64,000 bases of DNA from Crossaster papposus (GCA_037893245.1 JBAIAA010000097.1:434001-498000); one strand, 5' to 3'. Positions 1-12,486 are shown, counted from the first letter of the stretch. Translations and numbers: made by a program. Notes: generated from the sequence alone by a model not told the origin.

Positions 1-230
1 TACAATGGACTTTTGACTTTGGCCGCTATCCAAACATAGCCTAAGTACGAAGAGATGGAATACAAATGACAAAAAGTGCCAATGATAAAGGTCGGGTAAA
101 AGCTGCATTAGTTGGGCGTTAGTTCAAATCGAAGCGTTATGCCACATTCGCCAATCGCACGCAGCTCCTACAAGCAGCATTCGTAAACGAGGACATTTTG
201 TCGTGTGCGGTTTGGATATTAAAGCAAACA

Positions 231-326
231 ATGGCGCCAACTGTGGTGTTAATAACGGGATGTTCGTCTGGCTTAGGGCTTGCCGAAGCCGTGCATCTGA
301 CCACTAAATCCCATCACGATTTTAGG
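231..326 (+). CDS. SDR exon 1
   Basis: Codes residues 1-32, including the TGxxxGxG cofactor motif. The donor GTAACT follows an AGG codon at 324-326 (phase 0). Open frame continues past the donor to a stop at 417-419, but only the spliced reading restores family similarity (next residues VYAT). Confidence 0.85.
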
Positions 327-3300
327 GTAACTAGAGCAATGTTCAGATCTTCTTTTTTTTTAACAGGACGTTTTTCAGGAATGAATATGCATCTTGTTGT
401 AGTGCGTCCTTACGACTAGTTTTGTCCAGCATTGCTCTCTGTTCCGAAACTATGATTTATGTTTTTTGTCAATACAATTATGATGCGTGTTTGTTTTTGT
501 TCACGTAGGTTTACGCCACTGTGCTAAAGCTTTCCGACAAAGGGGACTTAGAATCAGCCGCAGGTGACGCAGTCGACAAGAAACTTTTCATCAGAGTAGT
601 CGACGTTACGAAGGTGGACACAATCCACGCGCTAGTGGACGAGATTATACGAGATAATGGGAAAATCGACGTCGTGGGTAACAACCATGTCAACTTAAAA
701 CACAAATAGCATATGGTGACCTAAATAAATACTTGACAAATTTGTGCCAGTTATACAAATTATAATAGGTCAATCACTGTGTAAGGTCCATTCTTGTGTT
801 ATATATAGATGCTGTGTAATGAATCGTAATCTTCTTCTTTTTACCGTCCAAACTAAAGAACGATGTTCGACTAAAACTGCTTAAATTTGTGGAACTAACG
901 ATTTGTGAACCCTCTTTAAAATGAAATGTATTAAACATCTCTGTCAAACTAATCCCGTAAAATTTAATGTGGCAGCCGTGTGTGCCAACACATTATCCTG
1001 AATGTTACTGTCGTCGTAAACTGACATGTTGGCAATTGTGTTCTCTAAATAGAAAGAGGCACAGTTGTGAGATTAATGCATGATAGCAGGAAGTAAGTGC
1101 ATGAATGTGTCGTTTATTCATGCCAATCGCCTTACCACCAGTTTGGTGACCGTAAATTTTACGAGAATTTGTTGGTACCCATTGCTATGCTGCCAGGTAT
1201 CCCCGTTCATTTTCCTTTTTGTTTTCACACTGTACAGAGAGTAAAAACTTGGGAACCTCCGTAACTTTACAGTGCCTTAGTTGGCGCGTGTTTGGAAAGT
1301 GTATTAATAAGATGAGATTTCTTGTCAAACTGACACGTACAGTTGTATTCGAGTCCCTGCAAGTCCGTCACAAGTCCAGTCACTAGCTGTCAAGTCAGTA
1401 ACTGTCCAGTCAGTATAGCTGCCTAGTCACTATACGTGTATATGCCCAGTCACCATTTTTCCTATTAAGATGAGCCTGGCAAACCTTTTGAGGGCGCTGT
1501 AACCGTCAACAATTTTAAGTCTATTGCCCGCTTCGGGAACTATTTCCCAGAAATTCACAGTAGCGCAAATCTCATGCACTAGCCTATATTAGTTAACCCC
1601 ACGTGACTGTGTTGCATCCAACCAGAATACAGAACTAGCAAGAGGTGTGTTACAAATATATATATGCCCAGTCAATGTAGATGTCTGGTCGCTGTAGCTG
1701 TCCAGTCACTAGCTCAAATGAACGGTCAACATTAGCATTTCTTTGACATTGTTCAAGCAGTTATTTGCGACTGGCTTTATGAAAGGACTTGTGACTGCAC
1801 TTGAGAAAGGACTCGAAAAAAAGTTTGAAAACTGACGGTTGATCATCTTCAATTTTACAGTGAACAATGCGGGTATTGGATTATTAGACAACATGTTTTA
1901 CGGCGACCCGCTTGCTTCCCTCGATGAAGCCCAAGCAACGATGGATGTCAATTTCTGGGGTCCGGCGCAGGTCATGAAGGCAGTACTGCCATTCATGAAG
2001 AAGCAGAAATCGGGCCGAATTATCAACACCACCAGTGAATCGGGGATATCAGGTGAAATGCATGCTTTATATATCATTATCTAACCCAAGTTAAAAGGTT
2101 AGAAGACAAAGGGTCGAATACATGAAAACAAGCAATTGCTTTTTCTAGGTTTTTGCTTACATTGTTATACATACAAATAAGAAAATGCTAGCAAACCATA
2201 GCTTCTACTTCCCAGATTAGCAATTGCTCAAAAACGTATACATAAAAACAAGCTTTAGCTATTAAACATTTAGCGCTATTGTTCAGAACCTAAGCATTTT
2301 TGCTAGGCAAGCTTAAGAAAAAACTGTTATTCAAAGCAAAAGGTTATGTATTTTTTTAAGCAATTGCTCTTGCTTTTGCTTCTGCTTGGTGAGCTTTATT
2401 TGCTCGGTGCATCTGCCTATCAGCAATTGCTATAGTTTCCCCTCATTTCTTACTACCAAAATTGTCTTCTGTTTTTCTCCCTGCATATATAGAGACGCCT
2501 TTCATGGGTTTTTACGGAGCAACAAAGTTCGCTTTAGAGGGGTTGTCAGAGAGCCTCGCTCTGGTACTCCGCAAGACTCACAACATCAGGTGCACACTTC
2601 CTTTACTCTTTGGTCGTTTTCCACTTGTTTCTTTCTTTCTTTTGCCGTTTTGGGCTGAAGCCACATCTCATAGACTCGTGCGTAATATCAAGCCGCAGCC
2701 ACGTAATTCAGACTTTGCAAATTGTGCATCTGAATAATGTAGTGATTTATCTGAATAATTACAGCGTACGCTTTAATTAAGGAGTATAGTTATGTTTATG
2801 CTACCTGCGATTTTCTTTACAAACAAGTTTTCTTTTCTTGCGTACTTGAGTTTAGCACAACAATCTTTGGAGATCCCCCTTTGTTCGATAATGGAGGATT
2901 CATTAATTGTCTCCTTTTATACCGGGATTTACGCCATTTGTGCATGCATTGGGCGAGCAAACCATGCATCCATAAGATAAGTAGTTTGCGGTAACACCAT
3001 GCGGTAATTCTCTTTAGTGAGATGTGTGGTTTAATAAAGAACCGGAGGGAACTCAACGTTTCAGACAATATGCCCTGCACGTCGTCAGAATTACCACATG
3101 GGGTTACCGCAAACTATATCTTATTGCCTTTTCGCCATGCAAATTTTCAAATTTCATTTTGCATCTATGTTTGCATATTGTGTTTTTCTCTCCATTATCG
3201 TATACGTGTTTTAAAAGGAATATCAATTCCTACCTCCAGCTTTTTTGATTTTCTTTTGTCGTTCTATTTGTCTTCATCTCAATCCTTTGCCGAGAGTGGC

Positions 3301-3686
3301 TCTTATAGCTTTTGCTTGAGGCAAATTTACCACTAAAAGAAAGTCCGTTTTCTCACAGACTCGTTATATTTGAGCCAGGTACCGTGATAACGAAGCTAAC
3401 CGAAACCTTATTGAGCCCCGCATTCAAGTCGGAGTACTTAAGCCATAGTTGGGACGTCGAAGCCAGTAGTGTGTTCGACGACTACTTCAAACAAGACCTG
3501 TCTCGACTGTTAAAGCAGAACCAACGAGCTGAGGAGATAGGTTACGTGATGGAGGAGATTATCCTGTGTGAGGATCCGCATCTTCGCTATCAATCGTGCG
3601 ACACCATCACAAAGAGAATTGCCAGAAAGGTTAAGGATACCACTGGCGACGCTGCATTTAAAGCATTCGAGTCTATTGTTAATTAA
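231..3686 (+). CDS. Short-chain dehydrogenase/reductase, HSD17B1/RDH8-like (5 exons, complete)
   Basis: Seen: five exons, 231-326, 509-677, 1861-2052, 2493-2589 and 3359-3686, join in consistent phase (0, 1, 1, 2) to an 882-nt frame of 293 codons plus stop. The ATG at 231 is chosen because the SDR N-terminus MAPTVVLITGCSSGLG starts there; an upstream in-frame TTG has no support. Motifs: cofactor glycine motif TGCSSGLG (residues 9-16), acidic D64 in VVDV, NNAG (90-93), catalytic S147, and Y160-G-A-T-K164 with the expected 13-residue Ser-Tyr spacing. Known: this classical SDR branch includes 17-beta-hydroxysteroid dehydrogenase 1 and photoreceptor retinol dehydrogenase 8, which use NADP(H) on steroid or retinoid carbonyls. 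Inferred: a microsomal or cytosolic steroid/retinoid oxidoreductase; the exact substrate cannot be read from sequence. It is convergent with the kinase gene. No clear poly(A) signal or promoter was recognised. Confidence 0.88.
509..677 (+). CDS. SDR exon 2
   Basis: The acceptor is TTCACGTAG at 500-508. The exon codes residues 33-88 plus one base: VYATVLKLSDKG and onward, with D64 of the cofactor region and a GKIDV segment that leads into the NNAG strand. The donor is GTAACA at 678. Only the open block here, not the downstream frame, resembles SDRs. Confidence 0.85.
1861..2052 (+). CDS. SDR exon 3 (NNAG and catalytic Ser)
   Basis: The acceptor AATTTTACAG ends at 1860. The exon starts in phase 1 and gives VNNAGIG, then DVNFWGPAQVMKAVLPFMKK and the catalytic serine in INTTSESG. 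The donor GTGAAA is at 2053. These are core strands and helices of the Rossmann fold. Confidence 0.88.
2100..2420. repeat. AGCAATTGCT-rich repeat in SDR intron 3
   Basis: The intron carries repeated AAGCAATTGCT / TTTTGCTT words (for example 2131-2143, 2220-2230, 2360-2372). The style resembles the AGCAAATGCT element at 22326-23081, but ends cannot be fixed here. Confidence 0.3.
2493..2589 (+). CDS. SDR exon 4 (YxxxK active site)
   Basis: The acceptor CATATATAG ends at 2492. The exon codes ETPFMGFYGATKFALEG, holding the Tyr and Lys of the SDR active site, then SESLALVLRKTHNIR. It ends in phase 2 before the GTGCAC donor at 2590. Confidence 0.88.
2949..3139. mobile_element. Foldback/MITE in SDR intron 4
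   Basis: Two inverted arms of about 60 bp face each other: 2949-3010 (GTTTGCGGTAACACCATG) and 3088-3139 (CATGGGGTTACCGCAAAC). A related partial copy lies at about 57575-57640 in a kinase intron (CTACCGCAAACAAC, then GCCTTTTCACCATGC). Non-coding. Confidence 0.6.
3359..3686 (+). CDS. SDR exon 5 (C-terminus)
   Basis: The acceptor TTCTCACAG ends at 3358. The exon codes LVIFEPGTVITKLTETLLSPAF and the substrate-binding C-terminal region, ending IVN and TAA at 3684-3686. The EPGTVxT motif is the usual PG motif after the active site in SDRs. Confidence 0.87.
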
Positions 3687-6600
3687 TAAGCCGGCTCGGT
3701 ATTCCAACTGCGCGTGTGCACAGCATGGGTCTATAATTATGAAGTAGTTATACAGCCGCTTCCATATTATTCGTGTGTAATTTCAAGCCGTATCCGAGTA
3801 ATTCGGATAGGCTATGCGACCTTAAAACAGGCACGCAGTTATATATGCAATGTAATCGTAGCTATATAGGTCAATTTTAAGTTAGCGAATGGGGTTTAGT
3901 TTTAAGGCTATCTATACTATTGTGAAGGTATGTTTGAAAATGATTGCAAAATTGTGCAAATATAATAACAGATCAAGGTTATAATACCAAAATAATGGAA
4001 CTATGTATTTGAAGTTAATACATGTATAGAATATGTAAAGCTTGCATCTCTTGAATTAGAAAAAAACCGGCACGTTTCCCGGGACTTAAATAGCTTCCTT
4101 AAGTCTGTTGAACCCCACGGTCAACCAATTTTCGTTGATACGTGTAAATAATCAACTTAGGCATGATCCCCTACGTTTCTACGTAATGTTTTCCAACAAT
4201 TTCGACCATTTACGATTTTCTTTTTAACGATATAAACATAATTGTGTAAGTAATTTATGTTCATGGTAAGTATATTGGATGGGAACACAAATCGCTCAAT
4301 AGCACATCATGCCAAAACGAGCTCCGTCGACCAGTGATTCAACCAGTGACGCTATGACGTCTCGTGTATTTTCCTTATTAAACTTATTAGAGACAACATT
4401 CCAATGATTTTTCAAATTCATTCATTGTGAAACAGAGTATTTGTTTGTACTTTTGAACACGCATTTCAGTTCGACTGACAATGGACTGCAGAGATTGATT
4501 CTTTTGAAATTGAATCGCTGGTCGACGAGGACGTCTTTGTTAAGAGCTTGATCGGAATTATAATGGCAGGTGTAAATACATTTGCAGAGGTCTTTGTCTG
4601 TTGGTTTTTCCTGCGAAAAGTCGTGTCCGTGACAATAAATTGTAATTGAATCCACCAAGTGAAAGAATGCCTGTTATCACGCGCACGAGGCTCACAAATT
4701 CACTTCGGTCGATTTTCCCTTTTGTAGGCAATGTCCATCCTCTCCCGTAATTTCTAAAGGCCACCAGGTTACCATGGAAGCGTAACATTATAAAACGACA
4801 AGTCAAAGGAAATTAACCCCATTCCCTTGAGGTAAACGCTAGCCTTTCGTCGTTTCCTGGTCTTTTTTTAAAATGTGTTGTATTGATAACTTCATGAATT
4901 ATCGTCGTTTCTATCTGATAAGCAGTGTGATGTTTGTAATGTTTAATATCCATTAACCCAGTATCGAATGTTTGTCAGCGTATTTAGAATATATCTGACC
5001 GATAGAGAATTTGACTTTGCCGTTTACAGCTTTGTTTGGGTGGGTGGGTGGGGGGAGGGGGGGGGGGGGCACTAACATTTAACATTTCAAGTACGTTTGG
5101 TTGGCACACACAATACCTGTCATGTGCACAATAGGTAAGATCTTAGGGGCGTAAATAAGCTAAAAATAACCCGACTGCATAATAGGCCTACTCATTTTAT
5201 ATTCGAGAAAAATACAAGTTGTCGTCTAAGTGAAAGTAATAGCAGAATACCTGTTGTGCGTATTGTTAATATACGCAGTGTTAGAGAAAGAAAATGTGTA
5301 CAATACAAGTGAAAGAACACAACATAGCTTGACCGACCGGACCCGAACATCACAAACGCAAAACCGAAACCAACTCGACCCGACTGAAATGGTAAAGCCG
5401 ACCCGACCAGACCCGACCCGAAGTCGGTTTTGGGTCGGTTTTGTACAACGTTACACAATAGCACTAAGGCAATCTAACCAGACACTCAGGTAATCAAAAT
5501 TTCAGGTACGGCACATTGACCCAGACATTTTACCAGAATTAGTTTTCCTGTTTTTGTTTATACTTTTCCCCCACATACCTGATCACGCAGTTTATATCAC
5601 ACAAAAAGTAATTTTAAAGCATAATTTATTTAGATATTGACACAGCCTCTTTATTTAATGATTACGAATCCAAATTGGGTACACGGTTTATTAGGAGTTG
5701 CGGTGTCCAAAATCCTGACGTCTTGTCTTTGCTTGAAGCCACTTTATTAATCTCTCATTTGATGTATGATTTATTTTGAAACCTATAGCGAAAGGTCGGT
5801 TAATTAAGCTTAGACTAAAAAGGGATATTGCTAATTTAAGTAAAAAACAAACAACAACAACATGTTACACGTTTTATTTCAAAGGGGATCGGGGACAGGC
5901 GCAGTTCTAGAGCTAATATTTAAGAGGGCTAGACCCTTCGTACAATTTGCCATCCTTCTTCAATTTCCAACTTTCTCAGATCCAGTACACGAATTTTCTT
6001 GAATGTACTTTTTTTATTGCATTTGTTGGTTTGGGGTGGACAAATGAGTTGAAGCAAATACAACTAGCGACCGTCAGAAAAAAGCAACTTTAATATTTGA
6101 TGATCTACTTGATGAATCATTACGCAGTTCTTTTTGACAAAGTTCTTACCGGCAAGCATGATTTAGAAGCTCTTATTTGGCCTCGTCGTGTATTACGGGT
6201 AGTGTACGGTGCAAGCAAACATTGAAGAGTTGACACTACAAACGAAAGACATGACATCTACAGTTACCCTGGACCAATAATTTATTCCACGTCAACCGTT
6301 TCGACGGATTAATTTTAATTAACCCTTTAGACCTTACGTACTGTACACTATATTGGTCATTTACTCACTGGAGAATATTGTGAAAAACACTATGAAATAC
6401 CAGTCAAACATTGGAAAATACTGCTCTTCGTGTTTATTTTGCTGCACAATTTTTTTCAAATGAGTATGAAACATTGTGAGTTACTCCTTTTGCTTGTATG
6501 ACCTTTTATTCATGACCGTTGATCTTTTAAACATGAGAACATTAATAAAATGAATAGTTTTTGGAAAAAGAATCATGTGTTTACTGCTTGAAAAGTGTTT

Positions 6601-6800
6601 ATATTACCAATTATGCATACCAAAGTTGGTAAATGAAATTGCGAGAATTCCGAATGATTATGACGTCTTATGACCTTTGTATGACCGTTGACCTCTTGTT
6701 TTATTCAAGTTAACAATGACAACAAAAACACAATCAACGGACATGACGGAAGTCTCCATTAGCTTTTGTTTAGTCAGAAAAACAAAAATTCGACTCGCTT
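3687..6800. other. Intergenic, no gene seen
   Basis: AT-rich sequence with only short random frames. It contains a G-rich run at 5035-5069 and a degenerate GACCC/ACCCG simple repeat at about 5330-5445. I recognise no coding domain. Confidence 0.6.
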
Positions 6801-6862
6801 TTCATGGTCGGTGTAGTTTACTTGGCCTCATTGTAGTTCGTAAAATGTTCCCCTAAACAATG

Positions 6863-7010
6863 CAATAATTACCTGTGAAACGCCAATGTCCCTTTCAAAA
6901 ACATCAACGTCTAAGCTATCTAAGTCGTTTTGATTGATTTCCTGCAAGACCTCTTGCAACGTCAGCCTCGGAAATACCGCCATGGTCATAGCCTTGGTCA
7001 AGGCGTTCAT
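6863..7010 (-). CDS. Possible orphan exon of unknown gene
   Basis: On the minus strand an ATG at 7008-7010 opens a frame MNALTKAMTMAVFPRLTLQE, rich in acidic and hydrophobic residues, followed by a plausible donor (CACAG then GTAATT) near 6872. No family is recognised and no partner exon was found, so it may be repeat-derived or chance. Confidence 0.15.
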
Positions 7011-8584
7011 AATTATAGCCCAATTAACAGTAGGCTTTCTCTATTGCATTTGAAAGGGAACTCCCCAGCTACACGCCAATTCATGTTTATATGGGTCTAT
7101 GTGTTTCAGCGCGACAAAAACAGGACCGATTTCGGGGCGGTTTCGGGCGTAATACGCCGGGCGGTTTCGGGCACAACAGGCACTAAATTAAGGCTCTACG
7201 ACAATAAGCTAGTGACAAAAAGTTTATGACAACGGACTTTTCACAACGTAGCTCTTTGGGTTTCTCTATTCTTAATGAAAACTGTACGTGTGAACAAGCG
7301 TAAAATAGCATATGTACCGGTATGAATGACATTCTTCAACAGTGCTCAGTAATTCACAGCCTTGTTTTATTTGTAAAAAATATTAACCTGTGTATGCCGC
7401 ACATCAACGTTATTTTCAAATTCGAGGATTTTTAATTTCTTAAATTTTAAGAACAATTTTGTAGCTGATAACTCCAATTTGAAAATATAATAATACTAAA
7501 CACTGATAATGTTTACTTTTTGTATCACCGTAGTCATCACCAGAGTGGCGACGCGAATAATACGGTTGTAACGCTGTAAAATATTAGTTGACAGAGGGCG
7601 CTAGTCATATACGGCGAAAACAGCCCAGGAAGCTGAAACACGCATCATTTTGACCAAGATACATGGGCAGACAAAATATGAGCATTTTTTGATGGTAAAT
7701 AAACGCTTTTGAATTTGTTTGTATTCGTATATTTTCTGTTGATGTCATGTCTGGGTCATGTACGGTTTTACGGGTTCCACAAAATATATTTTTTCCGAAG
7801 CGACAGTCGTTTTTCGTGGGCGTTTTGTGCAACAGCGGGAACAGGACGATGTGATATATTTGAAGTACTTGTTTGTTTCCGACCTAGCCGTCCTGTAATG
7901 CTCCTTCCATACATACACGATGTTTCCTACGGTAGAGCACGATTTTTCAAAGTAGAACAATTTTGATGTACCGTAGCAATTCGCACTCAAAAGTTCAAGG
8001 TCAATCGAATTTTACGTCTTGCCAAGACGCTTCCAAGACGCCGTCAAGATGTGGTACGACAGTAGTGCGATAGTGCCGCGACAGTGTTACAAATGTTTAC
8101 GACAGAGTTACGACAATATTTGTCACAGCGTACTACGAAATGCCAATATTGTACTACGACGTCACTACGGCGTCAGTACGATTTCGCGAGACGCCAGTAC
8201 GACGTCAGTACAATTTAACAAGACGCCTGTACGATTTAATTAATCACATGACGAAAAAGGCGTAATGGGTGAATATTTTGATGTTGTCCATGGGAGGAAG
8301 TTTTGCGAGCCCCACAAGAGGGAGCCCCTTTTGCGCGTTTTACTCAAGTTCGGTATGGCAGCGTGTGTTTTATAACTTTTCCTAGGATGGAAACAAACAA
8401 ACAAACGATCTACAAGAGTTACGTTATAAGAAAATAATGTTCTCGGTGGCGTTTTGGTGGCGTCTTGTTTAAGTCGTGCTAGATCGCAGCACCATCGTAA
8501 TGGCATCGTATCAGCAACGTAGCGACGTATTGACTTGCCGTTGGTGTTGTAGCCACTATACGAACGAGTACGAATGAACAAGAC

Positions 8585-8680
8585 GCCGTCACGACATTAC
8601 ATTACATTACATTACATTAATATTTATAATGCGCTTTTCCCAAAAGGCTCAAAGCGCGTACAATTATAAAATGTTACTTA
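8585..8680 (-). repeat. (ATTAC)n-tailed retroelement 3' end
   Basis: Five ATTAC units are followed by TTATAATGCGCTTTTCC and CTCAAAGCGC. The same GCGCTTTTCC...CAAAGCGC module ends the LINE fragment at 14446-15290, so this looks like a short 3' end of such an element on the minus strand. Confidence 0.5.
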
Positions 8681-8730
8681 GATATACTTACAATAAAATA
8701 GTTACACCACGATAGCGTAACGACAACGTT

Positions 8731-10131
8731 ACACTCTAAAAACTGAAGTGTTATAAATAAATCCCTAAGTGTTAGATTTAGCACTATCCAGGTGCTTCCT
8801 GAGGGACTGCACCTCAAGTGCCATTTCAGCACTTGATGAAGTGTCAGCATTGCAGCACTATCTAAGTGCTGTGAAAGTGCTACCAATACAGCACTAATAT
8901 AGTGTTGATTTAAGTCCTTTGTAGCACCATCTTGGTGTACATCCAGCACCCCAAGGTGCAATCCATACAGCATTTGATGAAGTGTCAGCATCCCAGCTAA
9001 CCAAAAAACGTTCCATGAACGTTCTTACAACGTTACGGTAATGTTTCCGGAACGTTTGGAAAAAAACGTTGCGGGAACGTAAATGTGTGAAGTTCTCTTG
9101 ACGTCCTTTGAACGTTACAAAGAAACGTTGTGAAATAACATTCGTACAACATTCAATGCACATTGGCAAGATACAAAAATCTACTGTTGAACACTCTAAT
9201 TATGTACATGTACATATTCACTGCGTGTACAGATTACGTAATACTACATTAACTTATTGCACATTGCAATTACACATACATACAATAATAACCTATTCCT
9301 ATTAGATATTACCTACTGAACACTTACTACAAACTTAGCTATTGCCGTTGTTAGTTTTATAGTTCGCTTTGTTGTCCACGAAAAAGTCACAGCAAATTTT
9401 TATGAATAATGTCAACATTTGAATACAAATAAAATGTAATGCGATTTTTTTCTCACTATTTGCCCAAAAATCAAAATTCAATCGAGGAATCGTTTGAATA
9501 ATTACATATCATGGTCAAAAAAGTGAATTGTTGGACTAAATACCACAATTTAACATCGACTATTGTGAACACACATTTCCTCCCTTCTGATTGGTCAGTT
9601 GCTGTAGGTAAATTTCCTAATCGATACAGCACCAATGAAGTGCTAATATAAGTCCTTCCTAGGCGTTACTTTTAAATGGGCGGGGCAGTGGGGGCAGGGC
9701 GGGGTGGTTGGGGGCAGTGATTTTTCATGAAGTTAGTTGACACAAGGACCAATTTTTGGACAAATTTAAGATAGTTAGGTCCTTGTGCAGACTTACTTTA
9801 TTGAACAGAGAAATGACAAATTCAAAAGGATGTCTCTTCAAATTAGCCTTTATTTTTTACTTGATCCCTCGAAGCAACAACCATGTCAAAAGTTTAGACA
9901 AAACAATACGTTTATCGAGGTAAAACCAAACAAATATCCTATGTTTTAGATGTTTTAGATGTTTTAGATGTTTGTGTATTAAAGCACTTTGAAGTGCTAG
10001 AATAGCACCAATTATGGTGTTGGAAATGAACGCCTCCAAGTGTTATTATAGCACTATCTTAAAACTTAAAGTGCTGAATTTATGTAGCACTTGGATAGTG
10101 CTAGGTTTTAACACTTCAGTTTTTAGAGTGT
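8731..10131. mobile_element. TA-flanked MITE with exact 23-bp TIR
   Basis: The 23 bp at 8731-8753 (ACACTCTAAAAACTGAAG...) is the exact complement of 10109-10131. Ends can be read as CACTCTAAAAACTG flanked by TA, as in Tc1/mariner-type elements. The interior is full of AGCACT/AGTGCT words (8780-8990, 9630-9650, 9980-10105). The middle, about 8995-9130, is a separate AACGTT-rich insertion. Confidence 0.65.
9947..9976. repeat. Short 9-bp tandem repeat
   Basis: TTTTAGATG repeats head to tail inside the MITE. No function seen. Confidence 0.7.
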
Positions 10132-10349
10132 ACGACTCTCACACGATACTGCTGCGATGGACCATGATTTGTTTCGACCACTACGGTAGAGCAAGATTTG
10201 TTTGAACATTAAAAACAAATCGTGTTCCTCCACGGTGGCATCCCGTTCCACTACGATGCGCTACGGTGGACCACGATTGACCACGAACATGTGTACGACA
10301 CCGTTGCGATTTTAAATAATTGAAAAATCGTGCTCTACCGTGAACAAGT

Positions 10350-10545
10350 TGTGTATGTGGGAAAGGGGCATAGTCGTTCGCGTGGGCCAAAGCTTCCGTG
10401 CGCATCAGCGTATACTGGTCGGCGAGTATGGACATTTCAGCGGCGGTTCGTGGTTTGCGTTCATTTATTTCGTCATACGTTTTATTTGTTATGTCCCTTT
10501 CTAACCATCGAACGAACAAAACGGGCCACAAACTGTGGTGGGGTT
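10350..10545 (-). pseudogene. Possible retroelement Gag-like fragment
   Basis: The minus-strand frame contains FVRWLERDITNKTYDEINER followed by KPRTAAEMSILADQY. The second part resembles the 'RPxTxxEaxxLADxY' helix of retrotransposon Gag/SCAN-like proteins. It is about 65 codons, no pol or LTR is seen nearby, and it directly abuts the element ending at 10339. Weak identification by eye. Confidence 0.25.
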
Positions 10546-10549
10546 TCAC

Positions 10550-11489
10550 TGGTTTTAGGTTTTAAATTTTCAAAATGTCCGTTAAAAGCCTACAGCAGTT
10601 GTGTGAAATCGTTTGAGAAGCGCATCCATAAGAGTACCTTAGTATGAGTAGCCCTGTTAGACCTTTCTTGTGATGTAGGTTGTTATTTTAAAAAACACCA
10701 CACTTTAAAATTAAAACAAGAAGAAACGATTTAAGAAATTGAATGTGTTTCATACTTTGAATGTTTAACGTATTGTAACGAATAACTGGTGTGTGTTTTA
10801 GGACAAGCACCCAACTTGGCACGCCATTGGTTGTGAGGTACCTCTATTGTTTGACCTTACTTTCCTTCTTTTGTTTTCCTTTGTCTCCTTAGAAATCTTG
10901 AAACACATAGCGTTATGAGTGTGGGGTACTTCTATTTATAAAGACGGGAGTGTGGTGTACCATTGTGCACAGTGTTAGAGCCCTCTATCGTTATTGCGCT
11001 GGGGCGGTATGGACAATTGTATTTCCCTCTTTTAAAAGTGTTACAAAGATAATAATTAAGATAATAAATAATTAACTCTTCTTGTTCCTTTCTTTTCTCA
11101 GCCTAAACAATTCAAATAATTAACTGTATATGTACAAGGAAGCTGTGTTATTTTGTTCCTGTTTGTGTTTGACTCAAGCTATCCGTACTGGTATTTAAAA
11201 TATTGAATAAAAGGGCTCTGTCTTGTACTGACTTACTAAACTTCGCAAAACAGCTCAAATGATAGAAGACCATTGGAAGATGGCGCGTATCGGCTTCGTG
11301 GCCTTTGTGGCGTGTCTGGCTTTATTTAAACAAGGTAGATTTTGTGTGTTATTTTAGCAATGACAAAAATCTTTTTTTTTTAACATAGAAAGGCACGCCA
11401 ATGCAAACTAGCAAATTTATTCGTTAGATTACATTATATTCGTTTGGCAAAATAAATATATATTTAGAAAAAGCACGGACACACCAACT
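10550..11489. other. Intergenic, nothing recognised
   Basis: No coding domain or element end found; short AT-rich frames only. Confidence 0.5.
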
Positions 11490-11493
11490 TTAA

Positions 11494-11872
11494 AGGTTGG
11501 ATACACCATTGGTAATTGCTTGAATTATCATGAATGGGTGGATTTGTGGGGTTGTATTTTATAGTAAATATCGTTTAACTGACCTGTCCAAATTTTTACA
11601 GTCATTGATACCGAGAAAAGCACGAAAAACTGCGTTTGTTTTCAACCGGCGTCGAGCAGTTATTCTTATGTTATTTCCGTTTTTTCGCAATCGCCGTATG
11701 ACGATCGCAATTGTTTTGTTATAAAATTATATGTTTCGGAATAACGACAGGATATCTAGCGCAATCTTTTTGCTGGATGCCTAGAATCATTATTTACTTT
11801 CAAACGAGTGAGATATTTCTTAATAATTCGGTAGTAAATATTTTCGATATCTGCAAATGGTGTATCCAACCT
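11494..11872. mobile_element. TTAA-flanked MITE family 1, copy 1
   Basis: Perfect 17-bp TIRs AGGTTGGATACACCATT and complement, flanked on both sides by TTAA (11490-11493 and 11873-11876). TTAA duplication is typical of piggyBac-type elements. Three further copies of this family lie in the window (26355, 28972, 34362). Confidence 0.75.
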
Positions 11873-12025
11873 TTAAGTTACGCACAGTTTTGATGGGAAA
11901 AACATGGAATTGGCACACAGACAGGGTATATGTCATGAGAAAGAACCTTGAATATAGGGCCATCATAGATTTGTCCTTTGAAGAACTACAGGGTGGATAA
12001 AAAAACGGACAAAGCGTGCTTTCTC

Positions 12026-12180
12026 TACAATAAATAAATAATAATAATAATATAAAGCATTTATAATGCGCCATCTATCTAGAGAAAACCTATTCCGAGG
12101 CACAACATAAAACACAAACATGACAAAGGAAAAATAATGAACCAAAATAAAATGCAACAATAAATAAAACATAAAGGCAA
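12026..12180 (-). repeat. (TTA)n-tailed retroelement 3' end
   Basis: A TAATAATAATAA tract is followed by AGCATTTATAATGCGCC, a short-interspersed or LINE-tail signature on the minus strand. The 5' limit is unclear and could extend to about 12320. Confidence 0.4.
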
Positions 12181-12486
12181 TTCAAGATCAATAATGTGAC
12201 CCTATATCACAGTACCAACACACACTGCCCAGCTGCACATGGCAAACAAGCAAAGAGAGGAGAAGACCAGAATTAGCAGTTACAACAACTTAACAGCAAT
12301 AACAGCAATTAGACTGAGAGCTGGATAGGGTTTAATTATAATTTCGAGAGCAGATCCCTGTGTTGTCTTAAATCATAGCATCCTCGACCCTGATCACAAA
12401 ATGGGTGGTCTTAAGTTGCACTAAATCAGACAAAGGCTAATGTATAGCGCCATGCCAAATATGGCTAATTTCACATTTAATCAAAA

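Larger units (their letters stand above)
7931..10339. mobile_element. Non-autonomous DNA transposon with 20-bp TIR (host of a nested MITE)
   Basis: Exact inverted ends GGTAGAGCACGATTTTTCAA at 7931-7950 and its complement at 10320-10339. The flanking subterminal DNA is rich in ACGAC/GTCGT words (8030-8230, 8460-8590). No transposase frame. A second element (8731-10131) and an ATTAC-tailed repeat (about 8580-8680) sit inside it. Confidence 0.6.
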
